Shown one piece after another: positions 37,621 to 46,600 of a DNA stretch of 64,000 nt. The first letter of the stretch is position 1; every line of letters begins with the position of its first letter. A program made the translations under genes and the position numbers. This stretch comes from Streptomyces sp. NBC_01497 (GTDB lineage: Bacteria > Actinomycetota > Actinomycetes > Streptomycetales > Streptomycetaceae). The stretch lies in assembly GCF_036250695.1 (NCBI RefSeq), contig NZ_CP109427.1:1-64000 (forward strand), in the 5' to 3' direction. The notes under the pieces were generated by a model. It did not search any database. It was not told the origin of the DNA and saw only the letters and a program-made list of their open reading frames with translations.

Positions 37621-38409
37621 CTAGAGTGTCGTCCTGTCCGGTGGCTGCAGGATCGGGTTCCAGGAGAACCAGCCCAGGTTCTCGGCGCCGAGTTCCCACG
37701 GCGACTCCAGCAACCGTTTCCGGGTTGCCTCAAGGTCCGCGGTGACGGCAGCCGGAGCAGAGCCGATGCGGGTCATCAAGTCGCCCCGTACGCGCCAGAA
37801 CTCCTCGTCCTCGCCGCGCAGCCGGCGCACCGCCGCTTCCACGCAGGCAGGCCATTTCGGCATCCCGTAGTGGTCGTCGTGGGTCCCGATCCGTGGAGCA
37901 CCGGCGAAGACGAGGAAGTCGTCCGGCGGCAGGCTCTTCTCGAAGTGCCTGAACATGTCGATGCGCTGTTTCACCTGCTTCTTGATCTCTCCGAGGAACC
38001 CCCAGCCGAAGTCCGTCAGGGTCCCCTCACAGCCCGGCCAGACCATGTCCCGGTCCAGGACCAGGTCCTCCAACTCATAGAGACGGAACTGGTCGTCGGA
38101 GCCCAGGACGTCGAACGCCTACCGGGTGAGCCAGGTGTTGCGGGCGAACATCGTCCCGTCATGCAATGCCTTGCGCCGGCTGGTCGGCCGGGAGGCGTGC
38201 GCGTCCTCAATCGGACCATTGCGCCACACGGACAGGACGAGCCCCTGGGCCGCCGCCCACCGCAGTCCGTCCTCCGCCTCGAAGACGCCCATCTCCTTGA
38301 GGCGCTGCCGTGCCCAGTCCAGCGCATCCTGGATGTCCTCGTCCACCGACTGCCGCTCCCCCACGATGCCCCGCTCCCCCTCTGTCTGTTTCGTCGCTGT
38401 TCGTGTCAT
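37621..38409 (-). pseudogene. Conserved unknown protein split by an in-frame amber codon
   Basis: One frame runs from ATG 38409 (MTRTATKQTEGERG) through ALHDGTMFARNTWLTR, hits TAG at 38119-38121, then continues without shift as AFDVLGSDDQFRLYELEDLV to the stop at 37621. Both halves have matching coding bias and read as one ~260-residue soluble protein whose second half is rich in charged helices (GFLGEIKKQVKQRIDMFRHF). The simplest reading is a recent nonsense mutation of CAG. Readthrough or a consensus error are alternatives. No domain is recognised. Confidence 0.65.
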
Positions 38410-38510
38410 CCGCGCGATGCGGCGCCCGCAGGAAAAGCCGGATCGTACGCGGTCTCGCCGGCACGCGCCGGTGCCGTCTGTGCCAGCCGTGGCGTCCGCC
38501 GGGGCCGCTC

Positions 38511-39248
38511 TCAGACGGACCCGGGCTGTTGGAAGGCCGTGCCGAGCGCGCGCAGTTGAGCGCGCCGGGCCTGCATGAGTTCCTCCGGTCGGCGCAAGGC
38601 AGTGTCCAGGAGCCATACCCCGCGGCGGAACGGCTGGAAGCCGATGCTCTCCCACAATGCGGCGATCTTCTTCTTCGCCTGGAGCCGATAGGCCTCGGTG
38701 ACCTGCTCGCGGTCTTCGGGGTACTCGCCCATGCCGGGAAACACCGCTACCGCGCAACAGCCCCCGGACAGACGGCGGATCGCCTCGACGGCCAGCGCCG
38801 GGCCGAGTCCGAAACCCCTCCACGCCTTGTCCAGGCTGACGCGGTCGAGGATCAGCAGATCGCCGACAGGATGTGTGACCACTTTCTCGAACGCGGCGCT
38901 GTAGCCCGTGCGTCCGGAACGGCCAAGAACGGCGGAGACAACTACCTCAAGATCGCCGGATTCGGCGTCTGCCGCCTCCCACCGGTTGTCGCCAGTGTAG
39001 TCACGCAGCCTCCACAGGATGAGGTGCCCGATCTCGGAGCCCGCGGCCGGAGCGTGGCCGCCCCCTTCTTCATCGTCTTCCCACTCCTCGTCGCCCGCCG
39101 TCCCGTAAGTGACCGCGACGTGCCAGGGTTCCAGGGTGTCCTCGGAGTCGTACGGCACTGCGGGATGTCCGTGGCCGTAGCGGAGGTGAAGACGGGCGGG
39201 ATCGCCCGGGAGTTCACTGACCGGCCGTTTGGGCATCGCTGATGTCAT
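38511..39248 (-). CDS. GNAT-family acetyltransferase-like protein
   Basis: The 245-residue protein has the C-terminal GNAT core: a LDRVSLDKAWRGFGLGPALA segment with the R-G-x-G-L/G acetyl-CoA loop, AIRRLSGGCCAVAVFPGMG, and a final KKIAALWESIGFQPFRRGVW beta-bulge. An N-terminal ~110 residues with an acidic loop (GDEEWEDDEEGGG) precedes it. The substrate cannot be inferred. ATG 39248 is chosen; a longer frame upstream has poor bias. Confidence 0.68.
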   Translation of the reverse strand: MTSAMPKRPVSELPGDPARLHLRYGHGHPAVPYDSEDTLEPWHVAVTYGTAGDEEWEDDEEGGGHAPAAGSEIGHLILWRLRDYTGDNRWEAADAESGDLEVVVSAVLGRSGRTGYSAAFEKVVTHPVGDLLILDRVSLDKAWRGFGLGPALAVEAIRRLSGGCCAVAVFPGMGEYPEDREQVTEAYRLQAKKKIAALWESIGFQPFRRGVWLLDTALRRPEELMQARRAQLRALGTAFQQPGSV

Positions 39249-39552
39249 GACGGAAAGACTAGGAGCGGGCACTGACATCCCACCGGGAAACGGCACGAAC
39301 GAGACCACGGACGCGGATTGGCCCCAACTGGACTGAGCACCTTCGCAGCCCCGCCCCTTGACCGGGATCGACCCGCGTCATCAGTACGTCGAAGAACGGC
39401 TTCCTCGTCGCGGGCCGACACAGCTCGGTCAGCCCTGGCCAGCGCTCCGGAAAGCCAGGCGCTGACCCTGCCGCCACTCAGACACGGCCCGCCAGCCCCC
39501 TGACCAGCACAGACCAATCCACCTGAACCACGCAGCGATAGAGAAATCCCAC
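39249..39552. other. Intergenic region without a recognised gene
   Basis: A minus-strand open frame here has weak coding bias and no recognisable product. Base composition becomes AT-richer toward 39550, leading into the repeat cluster. Confidence 0.4.
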
Positions 39553-39554
39553 GC

Positions 39555-39718
39555 CGATCACTACATTCCAAGACGATCACTGAATCTGCACTCCAGAGCC
39601 CCTCCGGCTTCCGCACCTCCACGAAAACCCCAGCTCAGAGACGCACCACACCACAGCAAAAAATCCTGAAACGATCACTAGATACCCAGGCCAGCACATC
39701 ACTCATCTAGTGATCACT
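39555..39718. repeat. Cluster of CGATCACT repeats with an 11-bp inverted repeat
   Basis: CGATCACT occurs at 39555, 39574 and 39672, and TGATCACT at 39711, all on the same strand. In addition GATCACTAGAT (39673-39683) forms a perfect inverted repeat with ATCTAGTGATC (39705-39715), separated by 21 bp. The stretch is AT-rich for this genome and non-coding. This is the appearance of an operator or an iteron group; the element it serves is not clear, since the nearest genes are a GNAT gene and a decayed Pycsar-like gene. Confidence 0.55.
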
Positions 39719-39728
39719 AACGGATTTG

Positions 39729-40056
39729 TCAGATCGCGGCCGCGATGGTGACGACCGCCGCGAGGCAGGCGTCGCACGCGAGGGGTCAGGGCCCGCATCT
39801 TGCGCAGGGCCAGGGCGCTGAGGACCTGGAGGCGGACGCGGCGGCAATCCGTCGTCAGGTCCTCGGTCAGGGCGGCCTCAGACGCGGTGGCGAAGAAGGC
39901 GAAGGAGCCGCGGTCCTGTAAGCCGTTGCCGCGCAGGCGGGGGCGGATGAGCAGGAGGGACAGTGTCACCGAGGCGATGAGGGCCAGGGCCCCGAGCGCG
40001 CCCGGCCACGCGGCGGCCGCCGTCCTCGGACAGGCCGCTGCGCAGGTGGGCTTGAG
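39729..40056 (-). pseudogene. Relic of a Pycsar-effector-like membrane protein (DUF5706)
   Basis: The sequence reads WPGALGALALIASVTLSLLL then LIRPRLRGN, GSFAFFATASEAALTEDL, RRVRLQVLSALALRKMRALT, then after a one-base frameshift near 39775 a short membrane tail ACLAAVVTIAAAI with stop at 39729. This is the layout of Streptomyces DUF5706 proteins, membrane effectors assigned to Pycsar (cyclic-nucleotide) defence. The first membrane helix and the N-terminal half are missing and a hairpin terminator lies just upstream, so it is non-functional. No cyclase partner is present. Confidence 0.55.
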
Positions 40057-40065
40057 ACGGAAACG

Positions 40066-40103
40066 GAAGAGGGGCCCGGAGCGTAGCTCCCGGGCCCCTC
40101 TTC
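40066..40103. terminator. Strong hairpin terminator
   Basis: The arm 40066-40081 (GAAGAGGGGCCCGGAG) pairs with 40087-40103 around a 5-base loop, with one extra base in the right arm. It lies 29 bp beyond the stop of the small leftward gene at 40132. Confidence 0.7.
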
Positions 40104-40131
40104 TGAGCGCGGGTCGGGGAACGTCGCGCGC

Positions 40132-40332
40132 TCATGCACACGGATCAGAGGTGGTGCTGGGCCCACCAGACAGCAGACCAATCGCTCCGCTGCCGATCCC
40201 GTACGCCGCCCCGCGCACGACGTAGACCTGCGCGTCGCGTCGGCGGGCGGCGAGCCGTCGCCGGCCTGAGGCGGCGCGCTCGTTTTGCTCAAGCCAGTCC
40301 GCCCGGGGGCCGGCCTTGTTAGTCTCGCTCAC
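40132..40332 (-). CDS. Small protein with strong ribosome-binding site, unknown
   Basis: The 66-residue product starts with GTG at 40332, eight bases after a near-perfect AAGGAGG. A basic N-terminal half (NERAASGRRRLAARRRDAQV) is followed by a glycine-rich hydrophobic stretch (YVVRGAAYGIGSGAIGLL). It may associate with membranes. A strong terminator follows, so it is a monocistronic unit. Its function is unknown. Confidence 0.6.
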   Translation of the reverse strand: MSETNKAGPRADWLEQNERAASGRRRLAARRRDAQVYVVRGAAYGIGSGAIGLLSGGPSTTSDPCA

Positions 40333-40375
40333 AGGGTGTTCCTCCTTTTTCGTTGAGGTGGGGCGGATGCCGCGC

Positions 40376-40429
40376 AGGGAGCCCCCCGGCTGTTGGCCTC
40401 GCAAACCGGTGCCGGGACGAGGGCTCCCT
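40376..40429. terminator. Hairpin terminator between two leftward genes
   Basis: AGGGAGCCC (40376-40384) pairs with GGGCTCCCT (40421-40429), with an inner CCGGC/GCCGG stem. It lies 33 bp after the stop of the gene at 40462. Confidence 0.55.
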
Positions 40430-40461
40430 TTCGCATGTACCGGCCGCGGCCGGTTGCCCGG

Positions 40462-41136
40462 TCAGGGGCGGGTGAACTCGCGGATCATGCGCCGGGCCAG
40501 GCGGTGGTCGGGCAGGTGGACGATGCCGCAGGTCTGCTCGTCCTCGTCGGCCAGGCGGTCGACCTCCATCTCCAGGTCGCCGGTGGGCGGGTGGGCCTTC
40601 GAGCCGTTGCGGCGCACCCACTGGGCGACCAGGCCCATGCTGTCGAGGAAGACGTCGTCGACGACCTCCGTCCCGCGGTCCTCGGCGAGGGCCTCGGCCA
40701 GCTGGTGGCGCCAGTGCCGCGCCTCGCGGTCCTCGCCGAGGGCCAGGTGGTGCTGGTGGAGGCAGTAGGCGGCCACGCGGTCGCCGGCGCCGGCCGCGAG
40801 CTGCCACCAGAACTTCGCCGACTCCGGGTGCCCGGCCAGAAAGAGCAGGCACGCGAAGACGAGCTCCCCGTCGACGGGCGCCACCTCCTGGCGCTCCTCG
40901 TCCGCGCGGTCAGCGAGGCGGTCGACCTGGGCCCCGGCGTCCGGCGCGTTGATGATCCACCGGCACACCACCGACAGCCGCTGACTCGCCGCGGTGGCCC
41001 GGGCGACGTCGTCGGCCGGCGCGACCGGCTCGGCCGCCAGGCGGCGCAGCCCGACCCCGACGTCGAAGCCGGTCCGCTCCGGCGCCGTGGTCGGGAGCGC
41101 CGCGCCTTCCAGGAGATCTTCGATCGTGACGGTCAT
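40462..41136 (-). CDS. Sigma-factor-linked protein of unknown function
   Basis: The 224-residue soluble protein has no recognised domain. Its middle (LVFACLLFLAGHPESAKFWW, then VAAYCLHQHHLALGEDREAR) reads like TPR/Sel1-type helical pairs, and the C-terminal LPDHRLARRMIREF ends the protein. Its ATG at 41136 overlaps the stop of the sigma-factor gene (41133). The pair is therefore translationally coupled and the protein probably modulates, or is controlled with, that sigma factor. Confidence 0.7.
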   Translation of the reverse strand: MTVTIEDLLEGAALPTTAPERTGFDVGVGLRRLAAEPVAPADDVARATAASQRLSVVCRWIINAPDAGAQVDRLADRADEERQEVAPVDGELVFACLLFLAGHPESAKFWWQLAAGAGDRVAAYCLHQHHLALGEDREARHWRHQLAEALAEDRGTEVVDDVFLDSMGLVAQWVRRNGSKAHPPTGDLEMEVDRLADEDEQTCGIVHLPDHRLARRMIREFTRP

Positions 41137-41758
41137 TCGGCTGTCCCCTTCCCCTTGGACTGGGTGCTCTTGGTGTTCTTGGACTTGCGGGTCGGCCGCA
41201 GGTCGACGCGCAGCTGGGTGGCGAGGCGCTTCTTCGCCTCGCGCAGGTGGTAGCCGGCGGTCCGCTCGTCCAGGCCCATGAACCGGGCGACCTGCTTGGT
41301 CGAGTAGCCCAGGACGTAGCGGATGACGATCGCGTTGAACTGGCGGCCGGGCAGGGCGTGTATCGCGTCGTAGAGGCCGGTGGCACTCTCCGTCAGCTCC
41401 AACTGCTCGCGCACGCCCGCGCGGCCTCGTGGATCGGGCCGTCGAACAGGTAGGCGGGGTCGCGCCGGTCGTAGACGAGGCGGGCCTGGACGTGGCGGGT
41501 GAGGACCGCGAGGGTCTGCTGTTCCAGGTCGCCCTTCCTGAGCAGCTGGCCCCAGGTGGCCAGGATGTCCTGGAAGACGCGATGCACGACCTCCTCGGCG
41601 GTGCGGCGGCCACCGAGGTGGATCTCGGCGAACGCGTGGAAGAACTCCTGATGCCCGAGGTAGAGGGCTTCGAAGTCCAGCGGCAGCTGCCGGAGCTCGC
41701 CCACGGGCCGCTGCCCGGACTCCGGCGAGGTGCCCTCGAAGGCGTCGTCGTCGTTCAC
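41133..41758 (-). pseudogene. ECF-like sigma factor gene with a frameshift
   Basis: The first part (GTG 41758, five bases after GGAGG) encodes a region-2-like segment: LPLDFEALYLGHQEFFHAFA, GRRTAEEVVHRVFQDILATW. The second part, in the -1 frame from ~41410, encodes region 4: LYDAIHALPGRQFNAIVIRY, GYSTKQVARFMGLDERTAGY. The halves are complementary and meet near 41400, where one base appears lost. A sequencing or consensus error, a true mutation or a programmed -1 shift are possible; no clear slippery heptamer is visible. The second half ends in a Lys-rich tail. Confidence 0.7.
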
Positions 41759-42250
41759 GCGAGCCTCCAGCGTGCTGTCTCCATCAAACAGGTCCTCTTC
41801 GTTTAGGGCAGCACAGCAAGAAGCATGCGCCGGCGGAGCGAGAGCTCCACACCCCTCACGATGTCGAGAAGACGCCCGAAACACTCAACCCGGAACCCAA
41901 AAAAATCACTCACAGATGATCAGATGCACACACTAGGTAGTTCCATATTCAATAAATGCACGCAAACCACCCTCTGAGCAGGCACAACTCCACGCACCCG
42001 AAAGGGAAAGTGCATCTGCACTTGCAGCAAGTGACCGACGTCACTCCGCAGTTGACCGCCCTGCTTCCGAACCTGACGTAGACCAGGCACGTTTCGCCCA
42101 CCCCGCCCCCTCCCACGCGCGGCGCACGCCCGGCTCGCCCCAAGGCTTCACGGCCGCCCGGGGCAGCGCGGCCGGCCCACGCGTCTGCCCGCGGCCGGTG
42201 CGTAGCGAGACCGGTGCAACCGCCGGGCCGTGTGACGGGTCTGCTGCTGT
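41759..42250. other. Divergent intergenic region, AT-richer
   Basis: This lies between the leftward sigma gene and the rightward repeat protein. It includes an AT-rich patch (~41890-42010) and probably holds both promoters. No gene or clear repeat is seen. Confidence 0.4.
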
Positions 42251-43522
42251 GTGAATGTGAATCTGCCGAGGCGCCGCAGCGAACAGCGCGGACTGCGCTT
42301 ATGGCCCGTCGGACCTGTCCTGACCCTGACGTTCGTGACGGCCATCGTCGTGGCCGGCGCAGTCTTCTTCGCCGGCTGGGACCTGCTCGACGCGCACGGC
42401 CTCAAGCCCGAGCACCGCATCGACTCCAAAACGCTGTTCGACCTGGTGAAACTGTCCTTCGGCGTCGTGGCCGGCGCCGGCGCGCTCGTCGCCCTCGTCG
42501 TGGCATACCGGCGGCAGCGCGTCGACGAGGACGGCGCGCTGCGAGACGCCACCCGCCTGCACAACGAGCGCTTCACCACCGCCGTCTCCCAGCTCGGCGA
42601 CGCCTCGCCCGCGGTACAGCTCGGCGGCGTCCACGCCCTGGCCGGCCTCGCCGACGACGCCCCCACCCGCGAACTGCGCCAGACCTGCATCGACGTCCTG
42701 TGCGCCTACCTCCGGCTCCCCTATACGGCGGAGGCCGCCCTGGACCCCGCCGACCAGAATGCTCGGCATGCATACCTGGCGGTGCGAGAAGTACGGCACA
42801 CGGTCATCCGCCTCATCCGCGACCACCTTCGCCTCTCGTGCGAGCACGTTCACTCCTGGCAGGGCCACGACCTCGACTTCACGGGGTGCCATTTCGACGG
42901 CGGCAGCTTCGATGGAGCCGTCTTCTCCGGCGGCAGGGTCGTCTTCACCGGGGCGCGCTTCGCCGACGGTACGGTCACCTTTACCGACGCGGAGTTCTCC
43001 AGCGGCACCGTCGGCTTCGCCGCGGAGTTCTCCGGCGGCACCGTTCAGTTCGGCGCGCGGTTCTCCGGCGGCACCGTCGACTTCACCCACGCACGGTTCA
43101 CCGGTAGCACCGTCGATTTCTCCGACGCTCGGTTCTCCGGCGGCATTATCGATTTCACCGCCGCTCGGTTCTCCGCCGGCACCGTCACCTTCGCCACTGC
43201 GGAGATTTCCGGAGGAACGCTCATCTTCACCGTAGCGCGGTTCTCCGGCGGCACCGTCGACTTCACCCACGCACGTTTCTCCGGTAGCACCGTCACATTT
43301 ACCGGCGCATGGTTCTCTGGCGGCACTATCGCCTTCGTCATGGCTGACTTCTCCCGCAGCACGGTTGACTTCACCGGTGCGCGGTTTTCAGGTAGCACGG
43401 TCCGATTCTCGCAAGCAACGGGCTCTATTCCGCCTGTCGGCCTGGTGCCTCCCACCGGGCAACCCGTACCAGGGGGGCTCTTGCTACCTCTGGCCTGGCA
43501 TATGCACATGCCGACGTCGTGA
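42251..43522 (+). CDS. Membrane protein with 14 tandem 12-residue beta-helix repeats (pentapeptide-like)
   Basis: The product is 423 residues. Two transmembrane helices (~18-42 and ~66-88) are followed by a basic linker and a short helical domain (TAVSQLGDASPAVQLGGVHA). From ~217 on come fourteen copies of a unit with consensus FSGGTVDFTxAR; two units are one residue short. These are related to pentapeptide repeats that fold into a right-handed beta-helix, but with a 12-residue period. The repeats are 36 bp at DNA level and have diverged, so they are not a recent expansion. A membrane-anchored beta-helix in a defence island could be an effector or sensor; its function is unknown. The start is GTG. 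Confidence 0.75.
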   Translation: MNVNLPRRRSEQRGLRLWPVGPVLTLTFVTAIVVAGAVFFAGWDLLDAHGLKPEHRIDSKTLFDLVKLSFGVVAGAGALVALVVAYRRQRVDEDGALRDATRLHNERFTTAVSQLGDASPAVQLGGVHALAGLADDAPTRELRQTCIDVLCAYLRLPYTAEAALDPADQNARHAYLAVREVRHTVIRLIRDHLRLSCEHVHSWQGHDLDFTGCHFDGGSFDGAVFSGGRVVFTGARFADGTVTFTDAEFSSGTVGFAAEFSGGTVQFGARFSGGTVDFTHARFTGSTVDFSDARFSGGIIDFTAARFSAGTVTFATAEISGGTLIFTVARFSGGTVDFTHARFSGSTVTFTGAWFSGGTIAFVMADFSRSTVDFTGARFSGSTVRFSQATGSIPPVGLVPPTGQPVPGGLLLPLAWHMHMPTS

Positions 43523-43675
43523 CGGGCGTCTGACGCGCCGCCTTTTGCACGCCCTCGGCCTGCCGCGGAAACAACCCCACCCGCTCGGTAGGACCGGGCC
43601 GACGGACGGTGGGGGGCGAGGGGCGGGCCGAGGCGCTCATGCACGCATGATCCCCGTGGGGCGCCCCTTGGACGG

Positions 43676-46600
43676 TCAGGTCGCTGTACTTTTGCGCCAG
43701 TCGCTTTCTGGTCCGGGGAGTCGGCAGTCGAGGATGAAGGCGTCGACCGGTAGCGACAACTGGTCTTTGAGCCGGGCCGCCTGGGATTTCTGGGTGTCGG
43801 TGACGTTCTGGAGGCTGTGGTCGGTTACAGGGCAGCTGCGTCGCTGGTGGTTCCAGCGGGTGCAGTCGAAGTAGCCGACCAGGAGGAGGCCGGCTGTCCA
43901 GGGCCGGGTTAGGTAGGCGGCAAGCTGGCGTGGGATGGCGTGCTTCAGCTCGTTGTTCCAGCAGCCTTTGCATTCGATGATCAAGCTCAGGGCAGGCCGG
44001 TCGCTGCCGTCGGAGACGGGAGCGTCGATGTGGATGTCGGTGCGCTGCCCGGGCAGGCCCGAGCGCCTGATCTCCACTTCGCGGTTGATGATGATGCCGC
44101 GGGTGCCGATGTCGCGGCGGAGGAAGGCCGTGACGGCGTCGCATAGATCGTCTTCCCAGCACGGCCAGCACTTGGTGCTGGCCGTGAAACGGTCCGTGTC
44201 CCTGTTCCATAGGTTGACGGACGTTCCGTTGTCGCCCTGAACGTCGTCTTGTAGGGCTTGGAGGGATTCCAGGACGACCTCGAGCAGTTGGTGTTCGTCG
44301 CGTACCAGGCGGAGCCTGTGGTTGTCGGCCAGGGTGATGAGTTCCTTGGCCGCGACGGGAGTGGCCAGGGAGGCGGCTGCGATGCGGCCGGTGATGCGCG
44401 CGAGCCTTCGCAGGGCCGGCACGTCGCTGTAGCTGCTGGCGAGGTCATCCAGGACAGCGGCCGCCTGGGTGGATTCCTTCCTGGCGATGAGCTCGGGCAG
44501 AGCCTGGATGAGTTCGGCGACCCGCTCGTCGCCTCCGACGAAACCTGTACGCCACGGCCAGATGCGCAATGCGGCGAGGTCGTCCTGTTCGCAGATCAGC
44601 CGGTAGAGGCCGGCCAGGTCGTCCTCTGACAATTGGCCAAGCCCCGACGGCCATCCGTATACCGCCTCCGGATTCCCGGCGGTTACATGGAGGAAGTCCG
44701 TGAGAATGACGGGATCGGTGAGGCGGCAGCTGATATCCGACCAGAACACCGCGAGGTTCTTGTCGTGCAGGAGGGTCTGGCAGGCCAGCGTCCAGTGCCG
44801 TCTGGCGGGGGTGCCCGGCTTGTGGTCTGCGGGATCGTCCCGCAAGGCGACTGCCAGCTGGTCGGTGGCGTCACGGTCGCCTACGGCGGACAGCTCGGCC
44901 AGGACGGCATGCCAGCGTTCCGGGTCGACGTCGGCATTCCGGGCCCAGGACAACAACGCGGGCCTGCAGTCGGGGAAGTGGGCGAGGGAGCGCGCGACAC
45001 TGCGGACGGTGTGTTCAGTGACGGCATCCAGAATCGTCGGCAGAAGTTTCCGGAGCCCGTCCTCGGCAGTCTGCGGGCACCGCCGAAGGAGATCGCGCTT
45101 CAGGTCCTGCGATGCCTGGTCATGGGTGTGGACGGTTGCCAGGGCCAGAGCCCAGCCGCCCCACCTGTCCGGATCGCAGGAGATCTGCGAGGGATCGCCG
45201 GCAACGGCGAAGGCTGCGAGCTCGGGGACCCGCCAAACGTCCGCCCCGTCTGCCACGAGATCATCGACAGTCACCACAGGGGCCGTGCGCAGTACGTGCA
45301 GAGCAGTCTCGGCGAGCAGACCAGCGAGGTCGCTGCCTGCTAGTGGGCGGGAAGGCGCCAGGTCCGCCAGGGTGAGCAGTGGCTCGAAGGAGCGGGGCTG
45401 GGCGCCGTCCGGCGTGCGCTGCAGCTGGTTCAGCACCCTGGCCCACGCCGCGCGGACCTCAGTGCTGTCAGCGGTGCGTGCGGCGTGCAGGGCGCCGCGC
45501 AGGTCTGACTCGTCGTAGGTGTTGCCTCGGCGTCGGTGTTCGCGCTCTTCCGCGATGCGCGTGTGCCTGGGGGTTTCGGCAGGTGGCGCGTCCCACCAGG
45601 CGGTGAACTCTGCGAGGGACGGGTGTGCGGCCCGAGCGGTTTCTGCCCGCTGTCGTTCCAGGGCGTCTTCCGGCGGTCCGAACCGCACCACCGTGCGGAC
45701 CATTTGCGAGGGAAGTCCTTCCAGCAGGTCCCAGTGCTCCATCCAGTACAGGACGTCGTCCGCAGGCAGGAGCCCTGCCCCGAAGACTCCGAGAAGGACG
45801 AACCATTGCCCGGGCCCGGCGGTGGCGAGCAGGTGTAGGGTCAGGCGGCGCCTGGTGCACACGGCCGACGCCAGGGTGGTGTCCAGCGCCCTGAGGTGGT
45901 CTTGGAGCCGGTAATGGTAAAGGTCGTCCTCGCACGCGGCCATACCGAGAAAGGCATCACCGAGCAGTGGCAGGATCTCGTCTGCGGGAATGGAGGCGTC
46001 TTCGGCCAGAGTGACCGCGCGAGCCAGGACGCCCAGGGCCAGGGCACGGCTGGCCCTGGTGTCGGGATCGCCCAGGACCGCACCGGCCCACGTCACCGCT
46101 TCCATGATCGTCGCTGGGTCCAGGCCCTCGGGAACAGCCTGGCGGTGCAGGTAGGCCGCTCCGATGTGTGCCGGATCCGGATCGCGGAACAGGGCCAGGC
46201 GCTCTGTCACGCTCAGATGTGCCGGATAGAGGTGTTCGAGGGCTGCCGCAACCACTTCCGGAGAGGGGGTCTCGGCCAGTTTCCGAAGGCGGAGCAGTTG
46301 CGGCGCGGCGGGGGCGGTGACGGTCTCGACAGCGGCGCGGCGTATTTCGGCAGGGCGATCTTCCGCGACCTCGGCCACGTTGAGGAGGGCGTCGTTGAGC
46401 TGGTCGAGGCGGCATGCCTGGGCGATGCTCACCGCCGCGTAAACCAGATGAGGTGCGGTGGTCGGCGACAGGTAGGGGCGAAGCTGGTCCGGCAGAGCGG
46501 GATGGTCCAGGCGGTGCAACTGAGCGTGGTCGAGTCGCAGGGTGTCGTCTTGCGCCAGCAGGGCGAGCAGGGCCTCGGCGGCTCGGGCGCGGTCTGAGGG

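Noticed and set aside
41390..41420. Programmed -1 frameshift in the ECF-like sigma gene
   Set aside because: No clear slippery heptamer with downstream structure is visible; mutation or sequence error is simpler.
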